Assembly (NCBI GenBank): GCA_002344055.1
Contig: DDTH01000014.1
Span: 287,636 to 351,635 of the forward strand
Reading direction: 5' to 3'
From: Sphingomonadales bacterium UBA2369
Lineage (GTDB): Bacteria > Pseudomonadota > Alphaproteobacteria > Sphingomonadales > Sphingomonadaceae
Length of the DNA stretch: 64,000 bases
In this document: positions 16,938 to 25,723 of the stretch, in pieces
Layout: each line of letters starts with the position of its first letter
Position numbering within the stretch: position 1 is the stretch's first letter
Program-made: the position numbers and the translations under genes
The notes under the pieces: model-generated
What the model saw: only the letters and a program-made list of their open reading frames with translations
Told to the model about the DNA's origin: nothing
Database searches by the model: none

Positions 16938-17291
16938 ATGGATGAGACGCAAGCCTCAAATGGCTTCGCCGCCATCTCGAACGCGACGCGGCTGCGCATC
17001 GTGAGGCTGCTCGTGGTCGCCGGTGCGGACGGCCGCCCTGCCGGCGCCATCGCCGAAGCGCTCGATGGCGCGCCACCCTCGCGGATCTCGTTCCATCTTA
17101 ACCAGCTCGAGCAGGCCGGCCTTGTAGAGCGGCGCCGGGACGGTCGCTCGATCATATATAGTGCGGTCTTCCCCGCGCTCTCGGATCTCGTCGCCTTCCT
17201 GATGCGCGACTGCTGCGAGGGGCACTGCGCCGTCTGTGACAAGGCCATCGCACTTTTCGCGAAGTGCACCGGCCGACCAACAGCGACCTGA
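16938..17291 (+). CDS. arsR: ArsR family transcriptional repressor
   Basis: A 117-residue winged-helix repressor from ATG 16938. The helix-turn-helix region reads ATRLRIVRLLVVAG... and PPSRISFHLNQLEQAGLVERRRDGRSIIYS, the classical ArsR recognition helix and wing. A C-terminal cysteine cluster (MRDCCEGHCAVCDKA) offers a soft-metal or As(III) site, placed as in the type with C-terminal Cys rather than the alpha3 ELCVCDL site. It is divergent from the permease and probably autorepresses through the dyad at 16910-16929. Confidence 0.88.
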   Translation: MDETQASNGFAAISNATRLRIVRLLVVAGADGRPAGAIAEALDGAPPSRISFHLNQLEQAGLVERRRDGRSIIYSAVFPALSDLVAFLMRDCCEGHCAVCDKAIALFAKCTGRPTAT

Positions 17292-17683
17292 GAAACTCGC
17301 AAGGCCTCGCGCAACCCTGGCGGAGTCTCGACCGCGGTTCTGCTCGCCCGAGTCGAGTTCGGCACCGGCTCTGGGGACGAAGCCTGCACGCCGACGTGTG
17401 TGGTCGAGCGACGGGCGTCTAAGGCGCTCTCGTTTCAAAGCCACGGCCATCATAATTTTGATAAGACCGCATAGCGTTGCGAGCCGCAGATGCCGGCGGC
17501 GCAAAGGGAAGACCTCGTTGAAGCCATGCTCAATCCTCATTGTGCCGCAGCCTGCGAGAAGCCCGCGCGGTGACGGTCGAGAATCTGATGATTCTTCGCT
17601 AGAAGGGTGCATCCCGGGGAATGGCTCGGGATGCGCATTGGATACGACTTAGGAAATCGGACCGCGGGAGGAAAAGTTGGCTG
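17292..17683. other. intergenic stretch, no gene supported
   Basis: Open frames here on the minus strand are antisense shadows of the next gene. Composition is a little less GC-rich around 17440-17480. I see no RNA gene, repeat or clear promoter, apart from a purine-rich GGGAGG at 17666-17671 that may serve the following gene. Confidence 0.5.
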
Positions 17684-18904
17684 ATGGCGAGGCGAGCGAC
17701 GAGGAGCAGGACGAACAAGCTCGAGCGCTGGGAGGTGGCGCTGGTCAAGCGGCTGATCGCGACAACGACCAAGAACGACCAGGACATCCTCGCCTATTTC
17801 ACCCGGCCGACGCGGAGCATAAACCACGCCCGGATCGCGGAGATCAGGGGAAATACTAGGCATCGCAGCGTTCCGGCCGCCACCGCCGACGACCTTGCGG
17901 CATTCCTGAAGGCGTGGCCGGCAATCGATCCGGCCACCGGGCTGAACCTTCGCGGCGACGAACTGCTGGTCAAGGCCCGCGAGGCGATGCTGAACGCGGT
18001 GCAGAGCTTCAACAACCCCCGCGCCCAGTTCAAGAGCGAGACCTTTATCGTCGTGGCGGTGATCGCCTTCACCTACCTCCTCCATTGGCACTATCGCCGC
18101 CAGAGCATCGACATTCGCCAGAAGCGGACCGTGGATGGGGCCGAGCAGGTTCTGCGCACTCGTCACGGCGCGGAAAAACTGTGGGAATTGGAGACCTGTC
18201 TCGATCACGCCGCTTGTCCGCTCGATGAGCCGACGATCGCCAATCTGAAATTCCTCATCGCGATCCGTCACGAGATCGAGCATCAGATGACGAGGCGCAT
18301 CGACGACGCGATCTCGGCGAAGCTGCAGGCATGCTGTCTAAACTTCAACAGGGCCGTGAGGGAGATCGCAGGCGCCGAGCACGGACTCGAGGGCGAGCTC
18401 GGCCTGGCGCTGCAGTTCACCACTATAGACCGCGACCAGCGCAACATCCTGCTCGCCGAAACCGACCTGCCGGCCAACGTCCAGGCGGCGCAGATCGAGT
18501 TCGAGGATGCGCTGACGGACCAGATGATCGCCGACCCGCGCTATTCCTATCGCGTCGCCTACGTGGAGCAGTCCGTGAATTCGCGGGGGAAAGCGGATCA
18601 GGTCGTGGAGTTCATCCGTAGCGATACGGAAAAGGGCGAGCGTCTCCGCCTACTGCTCAAGGAGATCGAGCGGCCGAAGATGAAGCCGGGGCAGATCGTC
18701 GCGCTCATCAACGGCGAAGGTTTCCCTCGGTTCACCATGCACAGCCACACGACGCTGTGGAAGGCCGAGAACGCCAAAGCCCCGGGGCGGAACTACGGGA
18801 CTACGCTCGCCGACGGCTCCTGGTATTGGTATCCTAATTGGGTCGATCATGTCCGCGCGCACGTGGCCGCGAACCCCGACCGCTATGGGCCGCTACCTGC
18901 GTAG
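17684..18904 (+). CDS. DUF3644-like protein with HEPN motif
   Basis: A 406-residue protein from ATG 17684, preceded by GGGAGG; an upstream in-frame ATG at 17621 is possible. An N-terminal helix-turn-helix-like region (about 13-60) is followed by the DUF3644 core beginning LLVKAREAMLNAVQSFNNP. The stretch AIRHEIEHQM gives Arg195 and His200, the Rx4H motif of HEPN ribonucleases. It ends in a region with W/Y-rich residues (GSWYWYPNWVDHV). It sits beside umuDC in the accessory region and is a candidate defence or toxin gene; that role is inferred from motif and context. Confidence 0.72.
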   Translation: MARRATRSRTNKLERWEVALVKRLIATTTKNDQDILAYFTRPTRSINHARIAEIRGNTRHRSVPAATADDLAAFLKAWPAIDPATGLNLRGDELLVKAREAMLNAVQSFNNPRAQFKSETFIVVAVIAFTYLLHWHYRRQSIDIRQKRTVDGAEQVLRTRHGAEKLWELETCLDHAACPLDEPTIANLKFLIAIRHEIEHQMTRRIDDAISAKLQACCLNFNRAVREIAGAEHGLEGELGLALQFTTIDRDQRNILLAETDLPANVQAAQIEFEDALTDQMIADPRYSYRVAYVEQSVNSRGKADQVVEFIRSDTEKGERLRLLLKEIERPKMKPGQIVALINGEGFPRFTMHSHTTLWKAENAKAPGRNYGTTLADGSWYWYPNWVDHVRAHVAANPDRYGPLPA

Positions 18905-19002
18905 CCTCCAAAGCGCTTGTCGTGCAAACGCCGGCATGTGCGGATCAACAGAAGGCCGGGCCGACCAGTCTTTCGTGTCAGCGATCGAGGCGCTGATCAA
19001 CC

Positions 19003-20268
19003 TCAGGCCGATATCACCGGGACCTCGCCAATCCGCGTCGTCCACGCCGGGGAGCGATTCTCGGACCGCGCCTTCCATTCGCGCTTAAAGCCCTGCGTCG
19101 CGGGCACCGCCGTGAAGCGGCCGAAGCGGGAATTCACCTCGTCCATGGCCATCATCAGCCGCGACCGGCGCTCGACGTCACCCTCGAACAGTGTCCTCGG
19201 CCGCTGCCCTGCAGCAACGAGGTCGTCCAGCATGACCCCCGCCTTGGTGTAGGCGAAGCCGTCCCGCCACGCCGCCTCGACGCCGCGGCGGGCCGCGGCG
19301 AGAAGTTCAAGGGAGTCATCTGTCATTGGTTGCAATGACAGGCGGCGACTGCCGTGGTGCTGCGGGCGATCCCGCTTGTGCCGGTTGGTGTGGAAGAAGA
19401 CGGTCAGCTGGCCGGCGACGAGGCCATGGGAGCGCAGCTTCTCGCCAGCGCGCATGGCGAATTGAGCGACCGCGCCCATCAGCGCCTCAAGGTCTTCAAT
19501 CGGTCTTCCGAACGACCTCGTGACCGCCATGCCCTTGCGCTGCGGTTCGACCACCTCGACGGCGCTCGCGGCCACGCCACGCAACTCGGCGACAAGCCGC
19601 TCGAGCACGACCGTGCCCAGACCGCGCGCCTGCCTCATCTGCATGTCCCTCAACTGCCCCGCCGTGGTGATGCCGAGCGACGCCAGCTTGGCCGCAGTCG
19701 CCCGGCCCACGCCCCAGACATCGTTGACGGGGAAGCGGTCGAGGACGAAGTGCCGGATCGTGTCGTCGCGCAGGTCCGCGACACCGTCGAAGATCGGGTT
19801 CCTCTTGGCGGCGGCGTTGGCGAGCTTGGCCAACGTCTTGGTCGGACCGATGCCGACGCACGTCGGTATGGTGGTCCATCGCTGGACCTGCCTCCGCATC
19901 CCATTGGCGTGGGCCACGAGGTCTCGGCCAACGAAGGCGGTGAGATCGAGGAAGCTCTCATCGATCGAGTAGATCTCGACCTCGCTGGCGAAGTCCTCGA
20001 CGGCCGCCACGACCCGCCTCTGCATGTCGCCATAGAGGGTATAGTTGGAAGAGCGGACCACGACGCCGTGCTTCTCCAGGCGGTCGCGGATGAGGTGGAT
20101 CGGATCGCCCATCCTCACCCCCAGCGCCTTGGCCTCGTTGGACCGGGCGATGGCGCACCCGTCATTGTTGCTCGCGACGACGACCGGGACGCCCACCAGC
20201 GTGGGGTCGAAGGCGCGTTCGCAGCTCACGTAGAAGTTGTTGCAGTCGATCAACCCGATCGCGGTCAC
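19003..20268 (-). CDS. umuC: UmuC-type Y-family DNA polymerase
   Basis: A 421-residue translesion polymerase subunit. GLIDCNNFYVSCERAF at the N-terminus holds the first catalytic Asp. YSIDESFLDLTAF gives the paired catalytic Asp-Glu, followed by GIGPTKTLAKLAN and the helix-hairpin-helix WGVGRATAAKLASLGI. The C-terminal region ends RSPAWTTRIGEVPVI. The start is GTG 20268, overlapping the original umuD stop as GTGA; the longer frame to 20367 is umuD antisense-frame sequence. It is expected to be SOS-induced through the LexA box at 20737. A related C-terminal fragment lies at 37175-37331. Confidence 0.93.
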   Translation of the reverse strand: MTAIGLIDCNNFYVSCERAFDPTLVGVPVVVASNNDGCAIARSNEAKALGVRMGDPIHLIRDRLEKHGVVVRSSNYTLYGDMQRRVVAAVEDFASEVEIYSIDESFLDLTAFVGRDLVAHANGMRRQVQRWTTIPTCVGIGPTKTLAKLANAAAKRNPIFDGVADLRDDTIRHFVLDRFPVNDVWGVGRATAAKLASLGITTAGQLRDMQMRQARGLGTVVLERLVAELRGVAASAVEVVEPQRKGMAVTRSFGRPIEDLEALMGAVAQFAMRAGEKLRSHGLVAGQLTVFFHTNRHKRDRPQHHGSRRLSLQPMTDDSLELLAAARRGVEAAWRDGFAYTKAGVMLDDLVAAGQRPRTLFEGDVERRSRLMMAMDEVNSRFGRFTAVPATQGFKREWKARSENRSPAWTTRIGEVPVISA

Positions 20269-20699
20269 GCGCGATACCGCCGGGCCAGCGCGACAACGAC
20301 ACCCCAGATCTCGACATGCTCGTCGACGCGGATGGCCTCGTAGCCTTACGCCTCTGGAACGAGCCACAGCCTCTCGCCCCGCCGCCTGAGCCGCTTCATC
20401 GTCCTGTCGCCGTGGACCATCGCAATGACGATATCCCCGGGCCGGGGTTCGGCCGAACGGCTGACGACCACGAGGTCGCCGTCATTGATCCCGGCACCGC
20501 CCATGGAGTGGCCGGAGACCCGCATGATGTAGCTCGCGGCCGGATGATCGATCAGCCAGGCGCCGAGATCGATCGGCTCCTCCATGTCGTCCTGCGCCGG
20601 CGACGGAAAGCCGGCCGGAGTCGTGCAGAGGAAGAGCGGCGCTTCGTGGGCGATCAACTCGAACGGCACGTCGTAGAGGGTCAGGCTATCCATCGGCAC
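20265..20699 (-). pseudogene. umuD: umuD with in-frame stop codon
   Basis: The first 117 codons encode a UmuD-like LexA-fold peptidase: cleavage site Ala29-Gly30 (TTPAGFPSPAQ), Ser65 in RVSGHSMGG and Lys102 in DRTMKRL. A TAA at 20348-20346 interrupts the frame. Reading on gives GYEAIRVDEHVEIWGVVVAL and a stop at 20265, exactly the expected C-terminal strands (E. coli UmuD ends with an equivalent ...VFGVVIHVV region) and the expected GTGA overlap with umuC. The truncation removes about 27 residues. Either the gene is broken, a sequencing error is present, or a shortened form is made. Catalytic residues are intact. Confidence 0.85.
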
Positions 20700-20736
20700 G
20701 CTTCCAAATCCGTTCGGAAGCGTTGTAGGGTGGAGC

Positions 20737-20751
20737 GAACAAATTGAGAAC
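20737..20751 (-). promoter_or_regulatory. LexA box (GTTC-N7-GTTC) upstream of umuDC
   Basis: The minus strand reads GTTCTCAATTTGTTC, a perfect match to the alphaproteobacterial LexA half-site arrangement GTTC-N7-GTTC, 38 bases before the umuD ATG. It predicts SOS induction of umuDC. Confidence 0.85.
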
Positions 20752-20783
20752 GGACTATTCGAGCATGGCCGGTGTTCGCCCGA

Positions 20784-21380
20784 TCAAAGATGGTCCGGAT
20801 CGATCCTGACCACCAGGTCCGCGGGATCAGCAGGATGGCGCGCCACCCGGCCGCCGCCGCCAGCGTTCATCAGGTGGACACCCTTGCCGGTCGACCAGGT
20901 GGTGTCCTCCTCGAGCTCGCGCACATATTGAAGCAGACGCGGCCAATGCCTGTTCGCGCCGACGCGGGGACGCCGGGTCTTGGCCTTGGCGAAGACGCCA
21001 TCGAGCACTGGTCTCAGAAGAGAACGAAGCTCGTGACGCCCCGCGCCGAGGAGGGCGCACTGCTGAAGCATGGCCTCCTTCACTGACTTCGGCGGCACAT
21101 CGTCCATGTCGGCATGGCCAAGCAGGACCTCGGCGATATCCTCCTTGGGTTCGACATCGAGCGCGGTGCGAAGCCGCGCCGCTCCGGCGACATCACTCGA
21201 CAGGCGCTCCTTCACCTGGGCGATCGCCTGCTCGAAGGCGTCCATCGCGCGGTTCCCGACGGTGGGAAGTTCCTCGCCGAACACGTCGCGCCATGCCGCC
21301 CTCAGCTTCGTCAGCGCATTCCAATAGGCCTTCGCAGCATGCTTGCCGCCATGACCATCGAAAAAGTCCTCGATCAGCAA
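20784..21380 (-). CDS. hypothetical protein
   Basis: A 198-residue, mostly helical, soluble protein that I do not recognise. It starts LIEDFFDGHGGKHAAKAYW and contains a Gly-rich stretch MNAGGGGRVARHP near residue 170 and an acidic C-terminus. It lies between the secreted nuclease gene and the LexA box of umuDC in the same orientation. Third-position GC bias fits a real gene. No membrane segment, signal or catalytic motif is visible. Confidence 0.55.
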   Translation of the reverse strand: MLIEDFFDGHGGKHAAKAYWNALTKLRAAWRDVFGEELPTVGNRAMDAFEQAIAQVKERLSSDVAGAARLRTALDVEPKEDIAEVLLGHADMDDVPPKSVKEAMLQQCALLGAGRHELRSLLRPVLDGVFAKAKTRRPRVGANRHWPRLLQYVRELEEDTTWSTGKGVHLMNAGGGGRVARHPADPADLVVRIDPDHL

Positions 21381-21485
21381 CCTAAGTCCTCCCCATTAAC
21401 ATTCGCCGCAGACCGGGTCGCATCGCCGGCCTGAACGACAGGCCGCGCGCGCTGACGACCGGAGGTCAGCATCCGCCTCGGATCA

Positions 21486-22340
21486 TCATCGGGTCGTGAT
21501 CTCGGCCGGAGCCGGGGCGGGCGGACGGGGCCCAGGGCAACCCAATTCCGCATCCAACGCCGAGGTGGGAGGCGTCTGTCGCTGCGGGAAGAAGACAAGC
21601 CGGCTCCGAAGCTGGACGTCCATCAGGCTCACACGGAAATCGCAGAAGTTCGCGTTGCGAGGGGTGTTCTGGTCCATGATGAAGGCGGTTGACCGTCCAT
21701 CCGGCAGCACGATGATCTTCCAGTAGCCCGACGGCACCCGATGCATCTCCGGCCCGGCCGGCATCGGCCGCATCATCCGCTCGAACAACGGACCGGTGTA
21801 GACGTAGACAGGTCCATCGATCCGCCGCGTCAATTCGCGCTCCCGACCCTCGAGCCGCTGCCAAGGGCCCTGGTTGAGCGCGGAGGCCTGCGGCGTAATG
21901 TTCGACAGGATGTTGGTCTCGCCGGCGACCTCGGTTCCGGAGAAGGCGGCCAGCGGAGCCTGATGGCCGCGGTCGATGCGCAACGCGGCCGGCGCTCCAT
22001 CGAAATGCTCCTCCGTCAGCCTCTCGTCGGGCGAGAGGGCCGGATCGGCCTGCCAGTTTCGCGCATTGGAGAGGCCGATAGTCGATGGGGTGATGCGGTA
22101 GGCGACCCAGTCCGCCATCCTGGTGATATCGTTGGACGAGAGGGTGTAGATCTCCCGGACGACCGTGTCGTTCGTCGCCGGCGCGCCGAGCGGGCATCCG
22201 AACAGGCAGTGGAAGGTGTGGAGTTCGCCGCGCTGGGCGGCTGCCGGACTGCCGGCTAGGGCGACGAGCGGCAGCACGAGCAGCCACATTCCAACCCGTC
22301 GACCCGCTCGTCCAGAATCTCTGCGCTGCATCACGATCAT
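21486..22340 (-). CDS. secreted DNA/RNA non-specific endonuclease (beta-beta-alpha metal fold)
   Basis: A 284-residue protein (ATG 22340; a second ATG three codons on). A signal peptide (MWLLVLPLVALAGSPAAAQ) directs it out of the cytoplasm. The catalytic signature IDRGHQAPLAAF (Asp123-Arg-Gly-His126) and the downstream NILSNITPQASALNQGPW with metal-binding Asn define the NUC/EndA family. Paired cysteines follow the signal (FHCLFGC). It starts immediately after the hxsA stop (TGAATG), making it the last gene of the hxsBCA operon, an association I have not seen described. Confidence 0.87.
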   Translation of the reverse strand: MIVMQRRDSGRAGRRVGMWLLVLPLVALAGSPAAAQRGELHTFHCLFGCPLGAPATNDTVVREIYTLSSNDITRMADWVAYRITPSTIGLSNARNWQADPALSPDERLTEEHFDGAPAALRIDRGHQAPLAAFSGTEVAGETNILSNITPQASALNQGPWQRLEGRERELTRRIDGPVYVYTGPLFERMMRPMPAGPEMHRVPSGYWKIIVLPDGRSTAFIMDQNTPRNANFCDFRVSLMDVQLRSRLVFFPQRQTPPTSALDAELGCPGPRPPAPAPAEITTR

Positions 22341-23000
22341 TCAGTCCGAAGATACCCTGAGGGCGTTGAGCGTCGGGGCGGTGATGGTGCCGGTCACCTC
22401 CAACCCCCTCGTCGTCTGAAACCGCCTCAGCGCCCCACGCAGTGATGGGCCGACCACGCCGTCGATCGAGCCCTGGTAGAGACCCTGGGCAAGGAGGGCG
22501 ATCTGGACCCGGCGCACGATCGACGCGAACCGCGGACTGCGCCCCGACAGGGACGGGGGAGGAGGTGGGGTCCCCAACCCCGGCCTGCTGGTCTCGCCGG
22601 TCCCGGGATCATACGGAGCGGGCGCTGGGGGCGGGTTTCCATAGAGCGGGACCGGCGCCGGCGCCGGCGTTCGATACCTGGGCGCTGGAGCCGGCGGCGG
22701 TGGTCGGTAGGTCGGTGCCGGCGGCGGCGTGTAGACCGGTGCCGGGCGGTAACCTCCGCCGCCGCCATAGCTCGAGCGGTGACTGGAATGGCTCCGGTGA
22801 CTGCTGTGGCTCCGGTGACTGCGGTGCTGCGCCAGGCTGACGAGGTGATCCTGCGTGAAGAGCCGGAGCATCGCCGTCCTGCCGACATGGTCATCGTCCA
22901 TGCCCACATGATCCGATGGCAGTCCGGTGCCATGCAGCGAGTCCGTCGTGCCGAAGCCCGCCGCCAGGAGACTGGGGATCAGGAAGCGTCGATTGGTCAT
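22341..23000 (-). CDS. hxsA: His-Xaa-Ser repeat protein HxsA
   Basis: A 219-residue target peptide-protein. After the N-terminal FLIPSLLAAGF segment typical of HxsA come six consecutive His-Xaa-Ser triplets at residues 59-76 (HRS/HSS). A Gly/Pro/Tyr-rich linker (about 78-150) and a C-terminal peptidoglycan-binding domain (about 157-215, with GSIDGVVGPSLRGALRRFQ) follow. In the family, the triplet repeats are the presumed substrate of the radical SAM enzymes HxsB and HxsC; the modification is unknown. Its ATG overlaps the hxsC stop (ATGA). Confidence 0.93.
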   Translation of the reverse strand: MTNRRFLIPSLLAAGFGTTDSLHGTGLPSDHVGMDDDHVGRTAMLRLFTQDHLVSLAQHRSHRSHSSHRSHSSHRSSYGGGGGYRPAPVYTPPPAPTYRPPPPAPAPRYRTPAPAPVPLYGNPPPAPAPYDPGTGETSRPGLGTPPPPPSLSGRSPRFASIVRRVQIALLAQGLYQGSIDGVVGPSLRGALRRFQTTRGLEVTGTITAPTLNALRVSSD

Positions 23001-24088
23001 AATGGCCTCACTCCCGACCGGGCCTCATCATCCGGATGCCATTCGAAGAAGCCGCAGCACCTCTCGCGCGCTGCGCATGGGCTGCACTCCGGCACGAACT
23101 TCCTCTTCCAATCCGAGATCGAGGGCCGGGCAAGGTGCCGATACGGGGCCGGCACGGTGCATAGGGGAAAATTGAAGAGCTGCGCCTCGACGCCATGGAG
23201 ATGGGCATGGTCGAGGGCCGCGGCGATGGGACCGAAATCCGCCGAGTGATCGAGGTAGAGTTCCTGCCAGCGCTTTCGGGCGTAGCCGACATTCTCCAGC
23301 TGCATGATCGACCAGGCCTCCACGAAGCGAAGACGGGTCGTGACGTAGCGGGCGAGCTCCCCCAGTGCCGTGAAGTTGCTGGACAGCAGCACCGTGCGCA
23401 GCTCGACGCGGCAGCCCGCGCTGAGCAGGACCGCCAAGCCATCCTGCAGCCTATCGAAGGCCCCTTTCTTCCCGACGATCCGGTCATGGAGCGCCGCCTG
23501 GCGCGCATAGAGCGGGACGCCCCAGGTCACCCGGTCGTAGAGCGCACCGGCGAGCCGAGCAACGTCCGCATCCTCGAAATGCTGCCCGTTCGTAAGCACG
23601 TGGAATTCCACGTCGGATCGGGCGGCCAAGACCGTCTCGATCATGTCGAGCAATTGGGCCTTGTAGAGCGTGGGCTCGCCGCCGGTGATGCCGATCAGGC
23701 TTCCCGGCTCCGCCAGCAGCGCTGCCTCGGTGAGCAGCGCGAAACGGTCGTGATGCGTCTTCTTCGGTGGCTGCGAGCACATAAGGCACAGCTGATCGCA
23801 GCGCTCCGTGACCAGCAGGGTGTTGGTCGGGATCTCCAGACCTCCAGCGCGCAGGAGGCGCTCGACCCGTCCGACCCCCGAGGAGACGAGAACCACGTCG
23901 CCATCCAGCGCCGCCGCGGGGGAGCCCGAGATGGATACGAGGCCATTCCGCCCGGCGAACGTGGCGCCGTCAATATCCTCGGCGACAAGGATCGAGTCGG
24001 CGGCGTCGGCGGTCCCGGTGGCGACGCGGAGCCGCGTGACGAACGGCTGCTCGGCCTCGGAGATGGACTGGAGAGCGAGCGGGATCAC
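22997..24088 (-). CDS. hxsC: His-Xaa-Ser system radical SAM maturase HxsC
   Basis: A 363-residue radical SAM enzyme. The 4Fe-4S motif is Cys97-x3-Cys101-x2-Cys104 in TERCDQLCLMCSQPPKK, with the GITGGEPTLY glycine motif downstream. The C-terminal FPLCTVPAPYRHL...SISDWKRKFVPECSPC...CCGFF supplies extra cluster ligands typical of HxsC. It is presumed to modify the His-Xaa-Ser repeats of HxsA. Both ends overlap neighbours by ATGA (hxsB upstream, hxsA downstream). Confidence 0.92.
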   Translation of the reverse strand: MIPLALQSISEAEQPFVTRLRVATGTADAADSILVAEDIDGATFAGRNGLVSISGSPAAALDGDVVLVSSGVGRVERLLRAGGLEIPTNTLLVTERCDQLCLMCSQPPKKTHHDRFALLTEAALLAEPGSLIGITGGEPTLYKAQLLDMIETVLAARSDVEFHVLTNGQHFEDADVARLAGALYDRVTWGVPLYARQAALHDRIVGKKGAFDRLQDGLAVLLSAGCRVELRTVLLSSNFTALGELARYVTTRLRFVEAWSIMQLENVGYARKRWQELYLDHSADFGPIAAALDHAHLHGVEAQLFNFPLCTVPAPYRHLARPSISDWKRKFVPECSPCAARERCCGFFEWHPDDEARSGVRPL

Positions 24089-25563
24089 GGCAGCGTCACG
24101 CCCAGTTCGGTCGGCGTGCCCGGCAGCCGGAGCCAGCGGCTGACGGAATGGCGCACCGCCGGATCATCGGAATAGACCAGCTCGAAGATCAGGTCGAACA
24201 GGTGCATGTGCTTGCGGCAGAATTCGGTCTCGGTCCGCGGAAGGTCGATGGTGCCGTAGCGGGCGATGTCGTCGATGACGTCGCGCCCGCAATAGGGCTG
24301 ATAGGCGCACTGCCGACAGGCCGGATCCATGGCGTTCGTGGAGTGGCGGTCGAGCGTCTGGCGGGCGGGCGTGTCCCAACCTGTCTCCACTGTCCCGATC
24401 GACAGGTCGATGATCCCGGAACGCGCGAGCATCCTAGCCTCGTCGGTCGGGTATACGGTGCCGTCGTGGTCGATGACCACATAGTCGACGCCGACCGGGT
24501 TCGGACTGCGCAGATCGACATGACGCTCGCTGCCCGGCTGGAAGACGCGCCTGAGGCAGACGCTGAGATAGGTCTCCTCGAAGACGACGCTCCGGTCGAC
24601 CCAATTGCGCTCGATGAGGCGGCGGACGAACCGCTCGTAGTAACGGCGCCATTCCCCATTCTGCTCGCGGGAATCCGGGTGCCGCTTCCGGGCGAAGCCC
24701 TGGAAGTTGATCGGCCGGAGGAAGATCGAGTTGAAGCCGAGCCCGGCATAGGCGTCGATGAGCTCGTCGGGCTCGGGCGGCGACCGCGGATCGACCGTGG
24801 GCAGCGCCGAGACCTTGCCGATGCCGAAGCGGTCGATCAGCAGCCTGAGGTTGCCGAGGAACTGCTCCGTGGCCGTGGACGAGGCGGTGCGGTTGCGCAG
24901 GTGCGTGGCGGCCGCCCCATCGAGCGAGGTGCTGACATAGACATCATCGCGGCTGAAAAGGGCGAGCACGTCTTCGTCCAGGCGCTGCAGGTTGGTGCAG
25001 ACGACGAACTCGCTCCGCTCGAAGCGCCGGCAGCGCTCTATGACCGCATTGATGAGGTCGAGCCGCAGGGTCGGCTCGCCTCCCTGGAACTCCACCTTTA
25101 TGGACTTCGTCTCGAGCCCATCGATCCGGTCGAGCACCGCGGCGAGCGTCGCCTCTGACCAGTCGTGGCCGGTGCTGGTCAGGCTCGCCCGCGACACCTG
25201 GCAATAGCTGCAGCTGAGGTTGCACCGAAGGGTCGGGACCAGAATGAGATAGTCGAGCCTGTTCGCCCAGCTCAGCCTCTCGGCTTCCGCAAATTGCCGG
25301 CTTCGCCGTTCGAGCCTGCTGCAGGGATGAGGGACGTGGCCCTCCTCCTTGAGGAAGAGGATATCCTCCGGGGTGCAGGCTTCCCTTGCAATCCGATCCC
25401 TGGCGGCCGGCCCCGCCCTGAAGAACCGGCCGGTGTCGGCGACCATGAGCTCGCTGCCGCCGCCGAGCGATCGGGACCGCAGCCGAGACAGTCGAGGCGA
25501 ACCCTCCGCACGCGCCGGTGCGACAGCGACCCCAGTCTCCAACAACAGCCTCCCCCCGGACAT
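24085..25563 (-). CDS. hxsB: His-Xaa-Ser system radical SAM maturase HxsB
   Basis: A 492-residue radical SAM/SPASM enzyme. The N-terminal region with LRSRSLGGGSELMVADTGRF matches HxsB. The cluster motif is Cys114-x3-Cys118-x2-Cys121 in PTLRCNLSCSYCQVSR, followed by EFQGGEPTLR. A C-terminal SPASM-like cysteine set (CRQCAYQPYCGRDV...FCRKH) binds auxiliary clusters. The frame opens to 25887, but that extension is non-homologous, so ATG 25563 was chosen; its ribosome site is weak. It is first gene of the operon. No hxsD was found upstream or nearby. Confidence 0.9.
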   Translation of the reverse strand: MSGGRLLLETGVAVAPARAEGSPRLSRLRSRSLGGGSELMVADTGRFFRAGPAARDRIAREACTPEDILFLKEEGHVPHPCSRLERRSRQFAEAERLSWANRLDYLILVPTLRCNLSCSYCQVSRASLTSTGHDWSEATLAAVLDRIDGLETKSIKVEFQGGEPTLRLDLINAVIERCRRFERSEFVVCTNLQRLDEDVLALFSRDDVYVSTSLDGAAATHLRNRTASSTATEQFLGNLRLLIDRFGIGKVSALPTVDPRSPPEPDELIDAYAGLGFNSIFLRPINFQGFARKRHPDSREQNGEWRRYYERFVRRLIERNWVDRSVVFEETYLSVCLRRVFQPGSERHVDLRSPNPVGVDYVVIDHDGTVYPTDEARMLARSGIIDLSIGTVETGWDTPARQTLDRHSTNAMDPACRQCAYQPYCGRDVIDDIARYGTIDLPRTETEFCRKHMHLFDLIFELVYSDDPAVRHSVSRWLRLPGTPTELGVTLP

Positions 25564-25723
25564 GGACGAGCATGTGTAACACGCCGCCACGAATGATCGA
25601 CAGGCAAGTCGAGCCGATGTGGTTGGAAAAGACAAGTTGATGATGCCCGGCGCCTTGCTAGTCTCCCCCAAGAAGGGGCGGTCATGAGGGCAAGATCGAT
25701 GGGGGCAGAAGTGGGCCAGGCAT

